The translations under genes were made by a program, and so were the position numbers. A stretch of DNA of 64,000 nt from Crenobacter intestini. GTDB lineage: Bacteria > Pseudomonadota > Gammaproteobacteria > Burkholderiales > Chromobacteriaceae. Of this stretch, positions 35,523 through 44,840 are shown piece by piece. Where the stretch lies: contig NZ_STGJ01000012.1 in NCBI RefSeq assembly GCF_004919095.1, forward strand, positions 1-64,000, written 5' to 3'. The notes beneath the pieces were generated by a model. That model was not told where the DNA came from. It ran no database searches and worked only from the letters and a program-made list of their open reading frames with translations. Position 1 is the stretch's first letter, and every line of letters starts with the position of its first letter.

Positions 35523-36383
35523 TTACATGAGGTTGAGCGGAATTTTCAGGTAGGCGACGCCGTTGGCTGATTTTGGCGGCATCTCGCCGGCGCGGATATT
35601 CACCTGTACCGACGGCAGGATCAGCACCGGCATCTCCAGTTTCGCGTCGCGCGCGTCGCGCAGCGCGACGAAGTCGGCTTCGCTGACGCCGTCGTTCAGG
35701 TGGATGTTGGCACGGCGCTGTTCGGCGACCGTCGTCTCCCAGCTGGGCGCGCGCCCGGCGGGCGGGTAGTCGTGGCACATGAACAGGCGGGTGGCGTCGG
35801 GCAGGGCGAGCAGCGCTTTGGCCGAACGGTAGAGTGTGGCAGCATCTCCGCCCGGGAAGTCGCAGCGCGCGCTGCCGACGTCCGGCATGAACAGCGTGTC
35901 GCCGACGAATACCGCGTCGCCGATGCGGTACGCGATGTCGGCCGGGGTGTGGCCGGGCACGAACAGCGCCTCGGCGGTCAACTCGCCGACGCTGAAGTGC
36001 TCGCCGGCGGCAAACAGGTGGTCGAACTGGCTGCCGTCGCGCGCGAAATCGTCGCCGAAATCGAACACGCCGGCGAAGATGCGCTGCACTTCGGTGATCT
36101 TCTCGCCGATGGCGACCTTGCCGCCGACTTGCTGCCTGAGCCAGGCCGCCGCCGACAGGTGGTCGGCGTGCGCGTGTGTCTCAAGGATCCACTGCACGGC
36201 AAGCTTGTGCTCGCGCACGAAGCCGACCAGCGCTTCGGCCGACGTGGTGCGGGTGCGGCCGGACTTCGGGTCGTAGTCGAGCACCGGGTCGACGATGGCG
36301 GCGTGGCCGCCGTCGCGGTCGTAGACGACGTAGCTGACGGTGCCGGTGACCGGTTCGAAGAAGGCCTGGACAGAAGCTTGCAT
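35523..36383 (-). CDS. blh: MBL-fold metallohydrolase, persulfide dioxygenase-like (Blh type)
   Basis: The 286-aa protein belongs to the ETHE1/Blh branch of the metallo-beta-lactamase superfamily. It has THAHADH (H70, H72, D74, H75), a metal-binding PGHTPADIAY, GDTLFMPDVGSARCDFPGG and a further CHDYPP histidine. Relatives oxidise glutathione persulfide to sulfite with a single iron; BigR-linked members detoxify sulfide. It is divergent from bigR, sharing a promoter-operator. A second possible role is a glyoxalase II-like hydrolase, less likely given the operon. Confidence 0.87.
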   Translation of the reverse strand: MQASVQAFFEPVTGTVSYVVYDRDGGHAAIVDPVLDYDPKSGRTRTTSAEALVGFVREHKLAVQWILETHAHADHLSAAAWLRQQVGGKVAIGEKITEVQRIFAGVFDFGDDFARDGSQFDHLFAAGEHFSVGELTAEALFVPGHTPADIAYRIGDAVFVGDTLFMPDVGSARCDFPGGDAATLYRSAKALLALPDATRLFMCHDYPPAGRAPSWETTVAEQRRANIHLNDGVSEADFVALRDARDAKLEMPVLILPSVQVNIRAGEMPPKSANGVAYLKIPLNLM

Positions 36384-36413
36384 GGCGGGACTCCGTGGCG
36401 AATGGATGAATCC

Positions 36414-36442
36414 ACTATATTGCAAGTCAATATATCTGTAAA
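36414..36442 (-). promoter_or_regulatory. Promoter of the blh gene (minus strand)
   Basis: On the minus strand TTTACA (36442-36437) and TATAGT (36419-36414) are 17 bp apart, 31 bp before the blh ATG. The operator lies between and over these hexamers. Confidence 0.6.
36416..36434. promoter_or_regulatory. Putative BigR operator
   Basis: TATATTG (36416-36422) and CAATATA (36428-36434) form a perfect 7-bp inverted repeat with a 5-bp spacer. It covers the -35 of bigR and the -10 and spacer of blh, so one bound repressor dimer could block both divergent promoters. AT-rich inverted repeats of this kind are typical for ArsR-family sulfur sensors. Confidence 0.7.
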
Positions 36443-36448
36443 TATAAT
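36420..36448 (+). promoter_or_regulatory. Promoter of the bigR operon (plus strand)
   Basis: TTGCAA (36420-36425) and TATAAT (36443-36448) with exactly 17 bp spacing, 27 bp before the bigR ATG. The -35 lies inside the operator. Confidence 0.7.
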
Positions 36449-36475
36449 GAACGAACAACGACAGAGGACGACACG

Positions 36476-36796
36476 ATGGAACTGAACGTCTTGCGCGACA
36501 ACGCGGCGCGCGCCACATCCCTGCTGAAGAGCCTGGCCAACGAGGACCGCCTGCTGCTGTTGTGCCAGCTGGTCGACGGCGAGAAGTCGGTGTCCGAGCT
36601 CGAACGGCTGACCGGCATCCGCCAGCCCACGCTGTCGCAGCAGCTCGGGGTGCTGCGCAACGAGAAGCTGGTGTCGACGCGGCGCGACGGCAAGTGGATC
36701 TATTACAGCGTCGCCAGCGCTGATGCGCTGGCGATCCTCGGCACCCTGCACGGCATCTTCTGCGGTGCGGAGGGGCAACTGCAGCCGGCGGCCTGA
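36476..36796 (+). CDS. bigR: ArsR-family persulfide-responsive repressor BigR
   Basis: The 106-aa winged-helix protein lacks metal-binding ArsR signatures. It has two cysteines placed like the redox pair of BigR/SqrR: C30 (LLLLCQL) and C96 (IFCGAEG). In the characterised members these form a di- or tetrasulfide bond with reactive sulfur species, releasing DNA. The recognition helix is around SELERLTGIRQPTLSQQL. Position and operator imply autorepression plus repression of blh and the downstream transporters. Confidence 0.9.
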   Translation: MELNVLRDNAARATSLLKSLANEDRLLLLCQLVDGEKSVSELERLTGIRQPTLSQQLGVLRNEKLVSTRRDGKWIYYSVASADALAILGTLHGIFCGAEGQLQPAA

Positions 36797-36853
36797 GGAG
36801 GCATGCCCGGCGGCACGACAACAACATGACAGCAACACGACAAGGGGAAGCAG

Positions 36854-37285
36854 ATGCAGGTCAACTTTGAAGCGTTCACACCTTTTTCGGCACTCGCCGG
36901 CGGGGTGCTGATCGGTCTTGCCGCGGCGGCCTTCGTGCTGCTGCTCGGGCGCATCGCCGGCATCAGCGGCATGCTGGGCGGGCTGATCGAGCGTGCTGCC
37001 GACTGGCCGCTCAGGCTCGCCTTCGTACTGGGGCTGATCGCCGCGCCGGCGCTGTACGCGCTGCTGGCCGGCGGCCTAGCCGTGCCCGAGGTCAGCGCGT
37101 CGCCGCTGACGCTGGTGGTGGCGGGGCTGATGGTCGGCGTCGGCACCCGCTACGCGTCCGGCTGCACCAGCGGCCACGGCGTGTGCGGGCTGTCGCGGCT
37201 GTCGCCGCGTTCGCTGGTCGCGACGCTGACCTTCATGGCGGCGGGTTTCACCACCGTCTTCGTCGTCCGTCACCTGCTGGGCTAA
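36854..37285 (+). CDS. YeeE/YedE family membrane protein, first half
   Basis: A 143-aa inner-membrane protein with four hydrophobic segments and the conserved [18 protein letters not shown] motif (residues 103-120). YeeE/YedE proteins move thiosulfate or related sulfur species through conserved cysteines. Here the protein is split into two half-size subunits, as in PmpA/PmpB-type pairs linked to BigR. AAGGGGAAG lies before the ATG. It is 57 bp after bigR and 10 bp before the second subunit. Confidence 0.87.
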   Translation: MQVNFEAFTPFSALAGGVLIGLAAAAFVLLLGRIAGISGMLGGLIERAADWPLRLAFVLGLIAAPALYALLAGGLAVPEVSASPLTLVVAGLMVGVGTRYASGCTSGHGVCGLSRLSPRSLVATLTFMAAGFTTVFVVRHLLG

Positions 37286-37295
37286 GGAGCGCGCC

Positions 37296-37721
37296 ATGAC
37301 CTTCCGCAAACTGTTTGCCTCGTTCGCCGTCGGCCTCGTGTTCGGCGTCGGCCTGATCGTCTCCGGCATGTCGAACCCGGCCAAGGTGCTCGGCTTTCTC
37401 GATATCGCCGGGCTGTGGGACCCCAGCCTCGCGCTGGTGATGGCCGGTGCGATCGGCGTCGGCCTGGTCGCCTTCCGCGTGGCCGGGCAGCGGCCGCGCG
37501 CCGTGCTGGGAGATGCGATGCAGTTGCCGACCAGCCGCGAGATCACCCCGCGCCTGGTCGGCGGCAGCCTGCTGTTCGGCATCGGTTGGGGACTGGCCGG
37601 CATCTGCCCGGGGCCCGCGCTGGTGCTTTTGGGCATGGGCGTGCCGCAGGGCGTGCTGTTCGTTGCCGCCATGCTCGCCGGCATGGCGCTCTTCAGCGTC
37701 CTCGAACGCGGCAAGCGTTGA
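37296..37721 (+). CDS. YeeE/YedE family membrane protein, second half
   Basis: A 141-aa partner of the preceding protein, with about four hydrophobic segments. It shows GVGLIVSGMSNPAKVLGFLDI near residue 17 and the cysteine motif GWGLAGICPGPAL around 100-112. Together the pair would make one full YeeE-like channel with a sulfur-relay cysteine in each half. Start preceded by AAGGAG. The ATG of the SulP gene follows the stop by one base. Confidence 0.87.
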   Translation: MTFRKLFASFAVGLVFGVGLIVSGMSNPAKVLGFLDIAGLWDPSLALVMAGAIGVGLVAFRVAGQRPRAVLGDAMQLPTSREITPRLVGGSLLFGIGWGLAGICPGPALVLLGMGVPQGVLFVAAMLAGMALFSVLERGKR

Positions 37722-37722
37722 C

Positions 37723-39429
37723 ATGCGCGCCGTGCCGCTGCCGCCCTGGCTTGCCGGCTACCGGCGCGAATTTCTTGCCGGCGACCTCGTCGCCGGCGTC
37801 GTCGTCACCCTGCTGTTGGTGCCGCAGGCTTTGGCGTACGCGCTGGTCGCCGGCTTGCCGGCCGAGGTCGGCCTGTATGCGAGCCTCGCGCCGCTCGTCA
37901 TCTACGCGCTGGCCGGGCGCAGCCACGCGCAGTCGGTCGGGCCGATGGCGGTCACCTCCTTGCTGGTCGCCTCGACCCTGGCCCGCCTCGCGCCGGCCGG
38001 CAGCGCCGAGTACCTGCTGTTCGCTATCTGGCTCGCGTTGTTGTCCGGCCTGATGCTGGTGCTGCTGGGCGCGTTCCGGCTGGGGCTGGTCGCCGACTTC
38101 CTGTCGCAGCCGGTGCTCGCCGGCTTCGTGTCCGCGTCCGCGCTGATGATCGTGCTCTCGCAGCTGGCGCCGCTTGCCGGGGTGGCCGGCGGCGGCGCGA
38201 CCCTGCCCGCGCAGCTCTCCCGTCTCGCCGCCGCGCTGCAGGGCGGGGTGTCGGCACCTGCGCTGTGGCTGGGCGGCGCGGCGCTCGCGTGGCTTCTCTG
38301 GGCGCGCGCGTCTCTGGCGGCGACGCTGGCGCGCGCCGGCGTGCCGGTTTTCTGGGCGACGCTCGCCGAGCGCGCGGCGCCGGTGGCCGCGCTGGCAGGC
38401 GGCGTGCTCGCGGTGCGCGGCTTCGATCTGGCCGGCCATGTCGCGCTGGTCGGCGTGATCCCGGCCGGCCTGCCCGCGCCGTCGCTCGTACTGCCGGCGT
38501 TCGCCGAGCTGTCGCAGCTGGTGTTGCCGGCGTTCTTCATCGCGCTGGTCAACACCGTGCAGAGCCTGTCGGTCGCGCAACTGTTGGCGGCGCGCCGCGG
38601 CGAGCGGCTGGACCCGGACCGCGAACTCTTGGCGCTCGGGCTGTGCAACCTCGGCGCCGGCCTGTCCGGCGGCTTCCCGGTCACCGGCGGGCTGACCCGC
38701 TCCATCGTCAACGCCGACGCCGGCGCCAACACCCAGCTCTCGTCGCTCTTCAGCGCCTTGCTGATGCTCGCCATCGTGCTGTTCGCCACCGGCGCCCTGG
38801 CCGAGCTGCCGCTGGCCGTGCTGGCGGCGACCATCGTCGCGTCGGTGTGGAAGATGGTCGATTTTTCCCTGTTCGCGCGCGCGTGGCGCAGCCGGCGCGC
38901 CGACGCTGCCGCCTTCGGCGCGACCTTCGCCGCCGTGCTGCTGCTGGGGGTCGATAGCGGCATCGTGGTCGGCCTGTTGGTGTCGCTCGGCGCGTGGATC
39001 GCCGGCAGCGGCAAGCCGCATATCGCCGAGGTCGGCCGCATCGCCGGCAGCGAGCATTTCCGCAACGTCGCGCGCTTTGCCGTCGAGCGCCTGCCCGGCG
39101 TGCGCTTCGTGCGCGTCGACGAGAGCCTGTACTTCGGCAACGCGCGCAATGTCGACACGGCCCTGCGCGCGCTGGCCGCCGACGCACGGGTGCTGGTGCT
39201 GATCATGAGCGGGGTGAACCGGGTCGACCTGTCCGCGCTGATGATGCTCGAGGCGCTCGACGACGCGCTGGCCGCGCGCGGCATCGCGCTGTGGCTCTCC
39301 GACGTCAAGGGGCCGGTCGCCGGGGTGCTCGGCCGCGCCGGCAGCGACGCGCGTTTTGCCGGGCGCACCTGCCTGTCCGCCAACGACGCATGGACCCGCC
39401 TGTCGCTCGGCGCCGACTACCAGATCTGA
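37723..39429 (+). CDS. SulP-family anion permease with STAS domain
   Basis: The 568-aa protein has the SulP transmembrane core (about 12-14 helices; signature VPQALAYALVAGLPAEVGLYASL near 24-44, FPVTGGLTRSIVNADAGANT near 325) and a C-terminal cytosolic STAS domain (about 450-560; VNRVDLSALMMLEAL). SulP proteins carry sulfate, bicarbonate or other anions. Being last in the bigR-yeeE-yedE operon, export or uptake of sulfite, sulfate or thiosulfate is more likely here than bicarbonate. The start at 37723 matches the family N-terminus; the open frame extends upstream as a shadow of the YedE gene. Confidence 0.88.
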   Translation: MRAVPLPPWLAGYRREFLAGDLVAGVVVTLLLVPQALAYALVAGLPAEVGLYASLAPLVIYALAGRSHAQSVGPMAVTSLLVASTLARLAPAGSAEYLLFAIWLALLSGLMLVLLGAFRLGLVADFLSQPVLAGFVSASALMIVLSQLAPLAGVAGGGATLPAQLSRLAAALQGGVSAPALWLGGAALAWLLWARASLAATLARAGVPVFWATLAERAAPVAALAGGVLAVRGFDLAGHVALVGVIPAGLPAPSLVLPAFAELSQLVLPAFFIALVNTVQSLSVAQLLAARRGERLDPDRELLALGLCNLGAGLSGGFPVTGGLTRSIVNADAGANTQLSSLFSALLMLAIVLFATGALAELPLAVLAATIVASVWKMVDFSLFARAWRSRRADAAAFGATFAAVLLLGVDSGIVVGLLVSLGAWIAGSGKPHIAEVGRIAGSEHFRNVARFAVERLPGVRFVRVDESLYFGNARNVDTALRALAADARVLVLIMSGVNRVDLSALMMLEALDDALAARGIALWLSDVKGPVAGVLGRAGSDARFAGRTCLSANDAWTRLSLGADYQI

Positions 39430-39465
39430 GCGCGCCGGCTTCCCGCCGCTCCTTGCGTATGGCAT

Positions 39466-39485
39466 GGTATGGGGCTAACCATACC
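39466..39485 (+). other. Inverted repeat upstream of argH
   Basis: GGTATGG (39466-39472) and CCATACC (39479-39485) form a 7-bp inverted repeat with a 6-bp spacer, flanked on both sides by GCAT. It lies 23 bp before the argH ATG and has no T tract, so it may be an operator or a leader stem. It does not resemble an ArgR box. Confidence 0.4.
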
Positions 39486-39508
39486 GCATCGACAACAAGG
39501 GAAACCCC

Positions 39509-40891
<1,383 letters not shown>

Positions 40892-40941
40892 GCGGCACGG
40901 GCGTATAGAATGGGGGTTTGACTGCAATCGGGTCGCCCCCC

Positions 40942-42471
40942 ATGTCCCTGCACCAGCCCAGAGTACCGTCCCGCTCGCTGCGCCTGACGCTCGCCGCGCT
41001 GGCCGTGCTGCTGCCGGTGCTGGTCGGCTGGGGTATCACCGTGTCGACCACCTATCTCGGGCTGCGCGACGGCGCAGAGGCAAGGCTGCGTTACGCCGCC
41101 GTAGAAGTAAACGCGATCTTCGAGCGTTCGCAGCACGCGGCGCGCGCGGTGCTGCCGCTGGCCGGCCAGCCGTGTAGCGACGAGGTGGTGCACAACCTGC
41201 GCCATCAGGTGACCACCGTTCTTTATGTACGGACAGTCAGCCTGGCGCGGGGAGACCATGTTTACTGCTCGTCCCTATTCGGCCGGCAGGTCAGTGGCGC
41301 AAAGCGGGAAGGTTACGCCGACGGTCGCGCGCGGCTGATGCCGGGCAACCAGCTGACGCCCGACATCCCAGTTTTTGTGTGGCGCGAGTCCACTCCGGGC
41401 GACGCCGCCGTGCTGGTTGGCGTCTCCGGCGGCCACTTAAGCAGCGCCTTGCGTCACGGCGTGTTGGGCAATGGCGTGATGCTGCAGGTCGGCCCCAACT
41501 GGATGGACGGCAAGGGGCGGGTGCACGCCGGCACCATCCCGCACAAGCTGCTGTTCGACATGCGCAAGGCCGACCCTGTCTACCCGTTCTCCGTCGCCGT
41601 TGCGCTCGACGGCGACGAAATCCTGCTCGCCGCCTGGCGCGCGTACGAGCCGATGCTGGTGCTGCTGGTGCTGGTCGGCCTGTTCGGCGCGTGGGGCGCT
41701 TATCACTGGCTGAGCCAGCCGCGGGCTGCGGATGAGGTGATCGCACAGGCGCGGGCGCGCGGCGAGTTCGTGCCCTACCTGCAGCCGCTGGTCTGCCCGC
41801 AAAGCGGGCGCTGGCTGGGCGCCGAGGTGCTGATGCGCTGGCGCGACGGCGACCGTGTGCTCGCGCCTGGCGCGTTCATTGCCGAGGTCGAGCAAAGCGG
41901 CAGCCTGGGCGCGATCACCCGCGACCTGATGGCCGCGACCACCAGCGGGCTTTCTGGCGCGCGCTTGCCGGCGGGCTTTCACCTGGCGTTCAACGTCACC
42001 GCCAGCCAGCTGGCCGACCCCGAACTGGTCGGGCTATGCCGCGTGCTGCGCGAAAAACTGGGTGAGGCGGTGGTGCCGGTGCTCGAATTGACCGAGCGCG
42101 AGACCTTTGACCTCGCCGGGCACGGCGGCCAGCTTGCCGAACTGTTTTCGCTCGGCGTGGAACTCGCGCTCGACGACTTCGGCACCGGCCAGAGCAGCCT
42201 CTCCTACCTGTCAGAGCTGCAGGTGCACACGCTGAAGATCGACCGCAGCTTCGTCGACGCGATCGAGCGCGACTCGCTGGGCAAGGTGGTACTCGACGCG
42301 GTGATCGCGCTTGGGCAAAGCCTCGGCCTCAAGCTGGTCGCCGAAGGCGTCGAGACCGCGGCGCAGCGCGACTACCTGCAAGCGGCCGGCGTCGACGTGC
42401 TGCAGGGCTACTACTTCGCGCGGCCGATGCCGCTCGCCGACTTCGTCCGCCAGCTTCCCGGACATGCTTAG
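40942..42471 (+). CDS. CSS-motif EAL-domain cyclic-di-GMP phosphodiesterase
   Basis: The 509-aa protein has a first membrane helix (about 14-36) and a periplasmic CSS-type sensor (C78; CSS at 109-111, which can form a disulfide in the DsbA/DsbB-controlled Pdc family). A second helix (about 237-257) and a cytosolic EAL domain follow. EAL residues are present: EVLMR (295-299, Val for the usual Ala), ELTERE, DDFGTG, KIDRSF and VAEGVET, so hydrolysis of c-di-GMP to pGpG is expected. The ATG at 40942 is preferred over an in-frame start at 40918. Its TAG overlaps the convergent glpK stop by 4 bp. Confidence 0.9.
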   Translation: MSLHQPRVPSRSLRLTLAALAVLLPVLVGWGITVSTTYLGLRDGAEARLRYAAVEVNAIFERSQHAARAVLPLAGQPCSDEVVHNLRHQVTTVLYVRTVSLARGDHVYCSSLFGRQVSGAKREGYADGRARLMPGNQLTPDIPVFVWRESTPGDAAVLVGVSGGHLSSALRHGVLGNGVMLQVGPNWMDGKGRVHAGTIPHKLLFDMRKADPVYPFSVAVALDGDEILLAAWRAYEPMLVLLVLVGLFGAWGAYHWLSQPRAADEVIAQARARGEFVPYLQPLVCPQSGRWLGAEVLMRWRDGDRVLAPGAFIAEVEQSGSLGAITRDLMAATTSGLSGARLPAGFHLAFNVTASQLADPELVGLCRVLREKLGEAVVPVLELTERETFDLAGHGGQLAELFSLGVELALDDFGTGQSSLSYLSELQVHTLKIDRSFVDAIERDSLGKVVLDAVIALGQSLGLKLVAEGVETAAQRDYLQAAGVDVLQGYYFARPMPLADFVRQLPGHA

Positions 42472-43940
42472 CGGCTGAGCGTGCGCCCGACCGCGTCGCG
42501 CCAGCCGCCGTACAGCTGGTCGCGCCGCTGCGCGGCCATCGCGGGCTCGAAGCGTGCCGCGCGCTGCCAGCCTTGCGACAGCGTTTCCAGCGAATCGAAC
42601 ACGCCGGCCCCCAGGCCCGCCAGCCACGCCGCGCCCAGCGCGGTTGTCTCGCTGATGCACGGGCGCTCGACGGGTACATCCAGCATGTCGGCGAGGAACT
42701 GCATCAGCCAGTCGTTGCCGACCATGCCGCCGTCGACCCTCAGCGTGGCCGGCGCCGCTACGCCGTCCGCCTGCATCGCCGCCATCAGATCGCGGCTCTG
42801 GTAACACACCGATTCCAGCGCCGCGCGCACGATATGCGCGATGCCCGAGTCGCGGGTCAGCCCGGTGATCGCGCCGCGCGCCAGCGGGTCCCAGTACGGG
42901 GCGCCCAGGCCGGTGAACGCCGGCACCAGGTAGACGCCGCCGGTGCTCTCGACCTGGCGCGCCAGCGCCTCGGTCTGCCCCGCGTGGTCGATCAGGCGCA
43001 CCGCGTCGCGCAGCCACTGCACGGCGGCGCCGGCGATGAAGATGCTGCCTTCGAGCGCGTAGGTCGGCCGGCCGTCAAGCCGGTAGCAGACGGTCGACAG
43101 CAGGCGGTGGCGCGACGTGATGATGGTGTCGCCGGTGTTCTGCACCATGAAGCAGCCGGTGCCGTAGGTCGACTTGACCATGCCCGGGTGCACGCAGGCC
43201 TGGCCGACGGTCGCCGCCTGCTGGTCGCCGGCCATGCCGGTGATCGGGATCGGGGTTCCGAACAGGCGGGTGGTGCCAAAATCCGCCGCGTTGTCGCGCA
43301 CCTCGGGCAATAGCGACGCCGGGATGCCGAACAGCGCGAGCAGCTCCTCGTCCCAGCACTGGCGGCGGATGTCGAACAGCAGGGTGCGCGCCGCGTTGGT
43401 CGCGTCGGTCGCGTGGACGCGGCCCTCGGTCAGGCGCCACAACAGGAAGCTGTCGACGGTGCCGAAGGCGAGCTCGCCGCGGTCGGCGCGCTCCCGCACG
43501 CCGGGCACGGTGTCGAGCAGCCAGCGGATCTTGCTCGCCGAGAAGTAGGGGTCGAGCACCAGGCCGGTGCGCTCGGCGACCAGCGCCTGCGCCTCGGGCG
43601 TCGACAGCGCCTCGCACAGTTCCGCGGTGCGCCTGTCCTGCCAGACGATCGCGTGGTAGACCGGGCGGCCGGTCGCGCGGTCCCACACGAGCGTCGTCTC
43701 GCGCTGGTTGGTGATGCCCAGCGCGGCGATACGGCCGATGCCGGGCGTGGCGAGCGCCTCGCGGCAGACGTTCAGCGTATGGGCCCAGATCGTCTCCGGG
43801 TCGTGCTCGACCCAGCCTGGCGCCGGGAAGATCTGCGGCAACTCGACCTGGGCGCGGGCGAGCACCTCGCCGCCGGTCGAGAACACCATCGCGCGGGTGC
43901 TGGTCGTGCCCTGGTCGATGGCGAGCAGGCTGGGCGTCAT
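42468..43940 (-). CDS. glpK: Glycerol kinase
   Basis: GlpK phosphorylates glycerol to sn-glycerol 3-phosphate. The 490-aa FGGY-family protein has [15 protein letters not shown] at the start (residues 6-20), [14 protein letters not shown], the [17 protein letters not shown] segment and [13 protein letters not shown] in the second domain. Length is normal. It is divergent from glpR with 93 bp between; no facilitator or dehydrogenase gene is adjacent. The stop overlaps that of the EAL gene. Confidence 0.96.
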   Translation of the reverse strand: MTPSLLAIDQGTTSTRAMVFSTGGEVLARAQVELPQIFPAPGWVEHDPETIWAHTLNVCREALATPGIGRIAALGITNQRETTLVWDRATGRPVYHAIVWQDRRTAELCEALSTPEAQALVAERTGLVLDPYFSASKIRWLLDTVPGVRERADRGELAFGTVDSFLLWRLTEGRVHATDATNAARTLLFDIRRQCWDEELLALFGIPASLLPEVRDNAADFGTTRLFGTPIPITGMAGDQQAATVGQACVHPGMVKSTYGTGCFMVQNTGDTIITSRHRLLSTVCYRLDGRPTYALEGSIFIAGAAVQWLRDAVRLIDHAGQTEALARQVESTGGVYLVPAFTGLGAPYWDPLARGAITGLTRDSGIAHIVRAALESVCYQSRDLMAAMQADGVAAPATLRVDGGMVGNDWLMQFLADMLDVPVERPCISETTALGAAWLAGLGAGVFDSLETLSQGWQRAARFEPAMAAQRRDQLYGGWRDAVGRTLSR

Positions 43941-44014
43941 GGGGTTTCCTTGTGAAACACCGGCGGCGGATTTGCCTGCCGGCGACAAATTATGATAAAG
44001 ACAGGGGTTCGAAT

Positions 44015-44030
44015 TGTTCGTTTCCGAATC
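44015..44030. promoter_or_regulatory. Putative GlpR operator
   Basis: TGTTCG (44015-44020) and CGAATC (44025-44030) with a 4-bp spacer resemble the GlpR half-site pair TGTTCG/CGAACA with one arm degraded. It lies in the glpK-glpR divergent gap, directly before the glpR ATG, suggesting autorepression and control of glpK. Confidence 0.5.
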
Positions 44031-44033
44031 ACC

Positions 44034-44801
44034 ATGAGCCGATCCCCCCGTCACGACAAGATCCTGCAACTCGTCCGCGAAAACGGCTTCATGCCGATCG
44101 AGGAACTGGCACGCCTGCTGGACGTGACGCCGCAAACCATCCGCCGCGACATCAACCAGCTGTGCGAAGCCAACCTCTTGCGCCGCTACCACGGCGGCGC
44201 CGCGCTGGGCAACAGCGTCGAGAACGAGGACTACCTCGCGCGCAAGGGCAAGTTCCAGAGCGAAAAGGCGCATATCGCGCAGCTGGTCGCGGCCAACATC
44301 CCCGACCACGCGTCGATCTTCATGAGCATCGGCACGACGATCGAGGCGGTCGCACAGGCGCTCGCGCTCAAGCACAAGGGCTTGCGCGTGATCACCAACA
44401 ACATCCACGTCGCGTCCATCATGTCGGCCAACCCCGACTTCACAGTGATGATCACCTCGGGCGTGGTCCGCGCGTCCGACGGCGGCGTGACCGGGGTGGC
44501 GACGCTGGACTTCATCAACCAGTTCAAGGTCGACTACGCGATCATCGGCGCGTCGGGGATCGAGACCGACGGCTCCCTGCTCGACTTCGACTACCGCGAG
44601 GTACGCGTCGCGCAGGCGATGATGGCCAACGCCCGCCACCGCTTCCTGGCCGCCGACCACAGCAAGTTCGGCCGCAACGCGCTGGTGCGCATGGGTCACC
44701 TGAGCGACTTCCATATGGTGTTCACCGACACCGCGCCGTCACCGGCGATGACCAAGATGATGCAGGAGCACGGCGTCGCGCTGCAACTGGCCAGCCGCTG
44801 A
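44034..44801 (+). CDS. glpR: Glycerol-3-phosphate regulon repressor (DeoR family)
   Basis: GlpR represses glycerol-use genes and is released by glycerol 3-phosphate. The 255-aa product has the DeoR helix-turn-helix ([21 protein letters not shown], about 21-40), RRYHGGA, and the sugar-phosphate effector domain with FMSIGTT and ADHSKFGR. The start at 44034 gives the family length; an in-frame ATG at 43992 would add 14 residues and cover the operator. No Shine-Dalgarno is evident for either. Confidence 0.92.
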   Translation: MSRSPRHDKILQLVRENGFMPIEELARLLDVTPQTIRRDINQLCEANLLRRYHGGAALGNSVENEDYLARKGKFQSEKAHIAQLVAANIPDHASIFMSIGTTIEAVAQALALKHKGLRVITNNIHVASIMSANPDFTVMITSGVVRASDGGVTGVATLDFINQFKVDYAIIGASGIETDGSLLDFDYREVRVAQAMMANARHRFLAADHSKFGRNALVRMGHLSDFHMVFTDTAPSPAMTKMMQEHGVALQLASR

Positions 44802-44840
44802 CGCCGCGCAACTTCCGGCGGCGTGGCGCATCATAGGGAC

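Noticed and set aside
37447-39429. Extended 660-aa SulP protein starting inside the YedE gene
   Set aside because: Family similarity begins at the ATG at 37723, one base after the YedE stop; the extra residues are a frame-shifted reading of that gene.
39466-39485. ArgR box before argH
   Set aside because: The repeat GGTATGG-N6-CCATACC lacks the AT-rich ArgR consensus.
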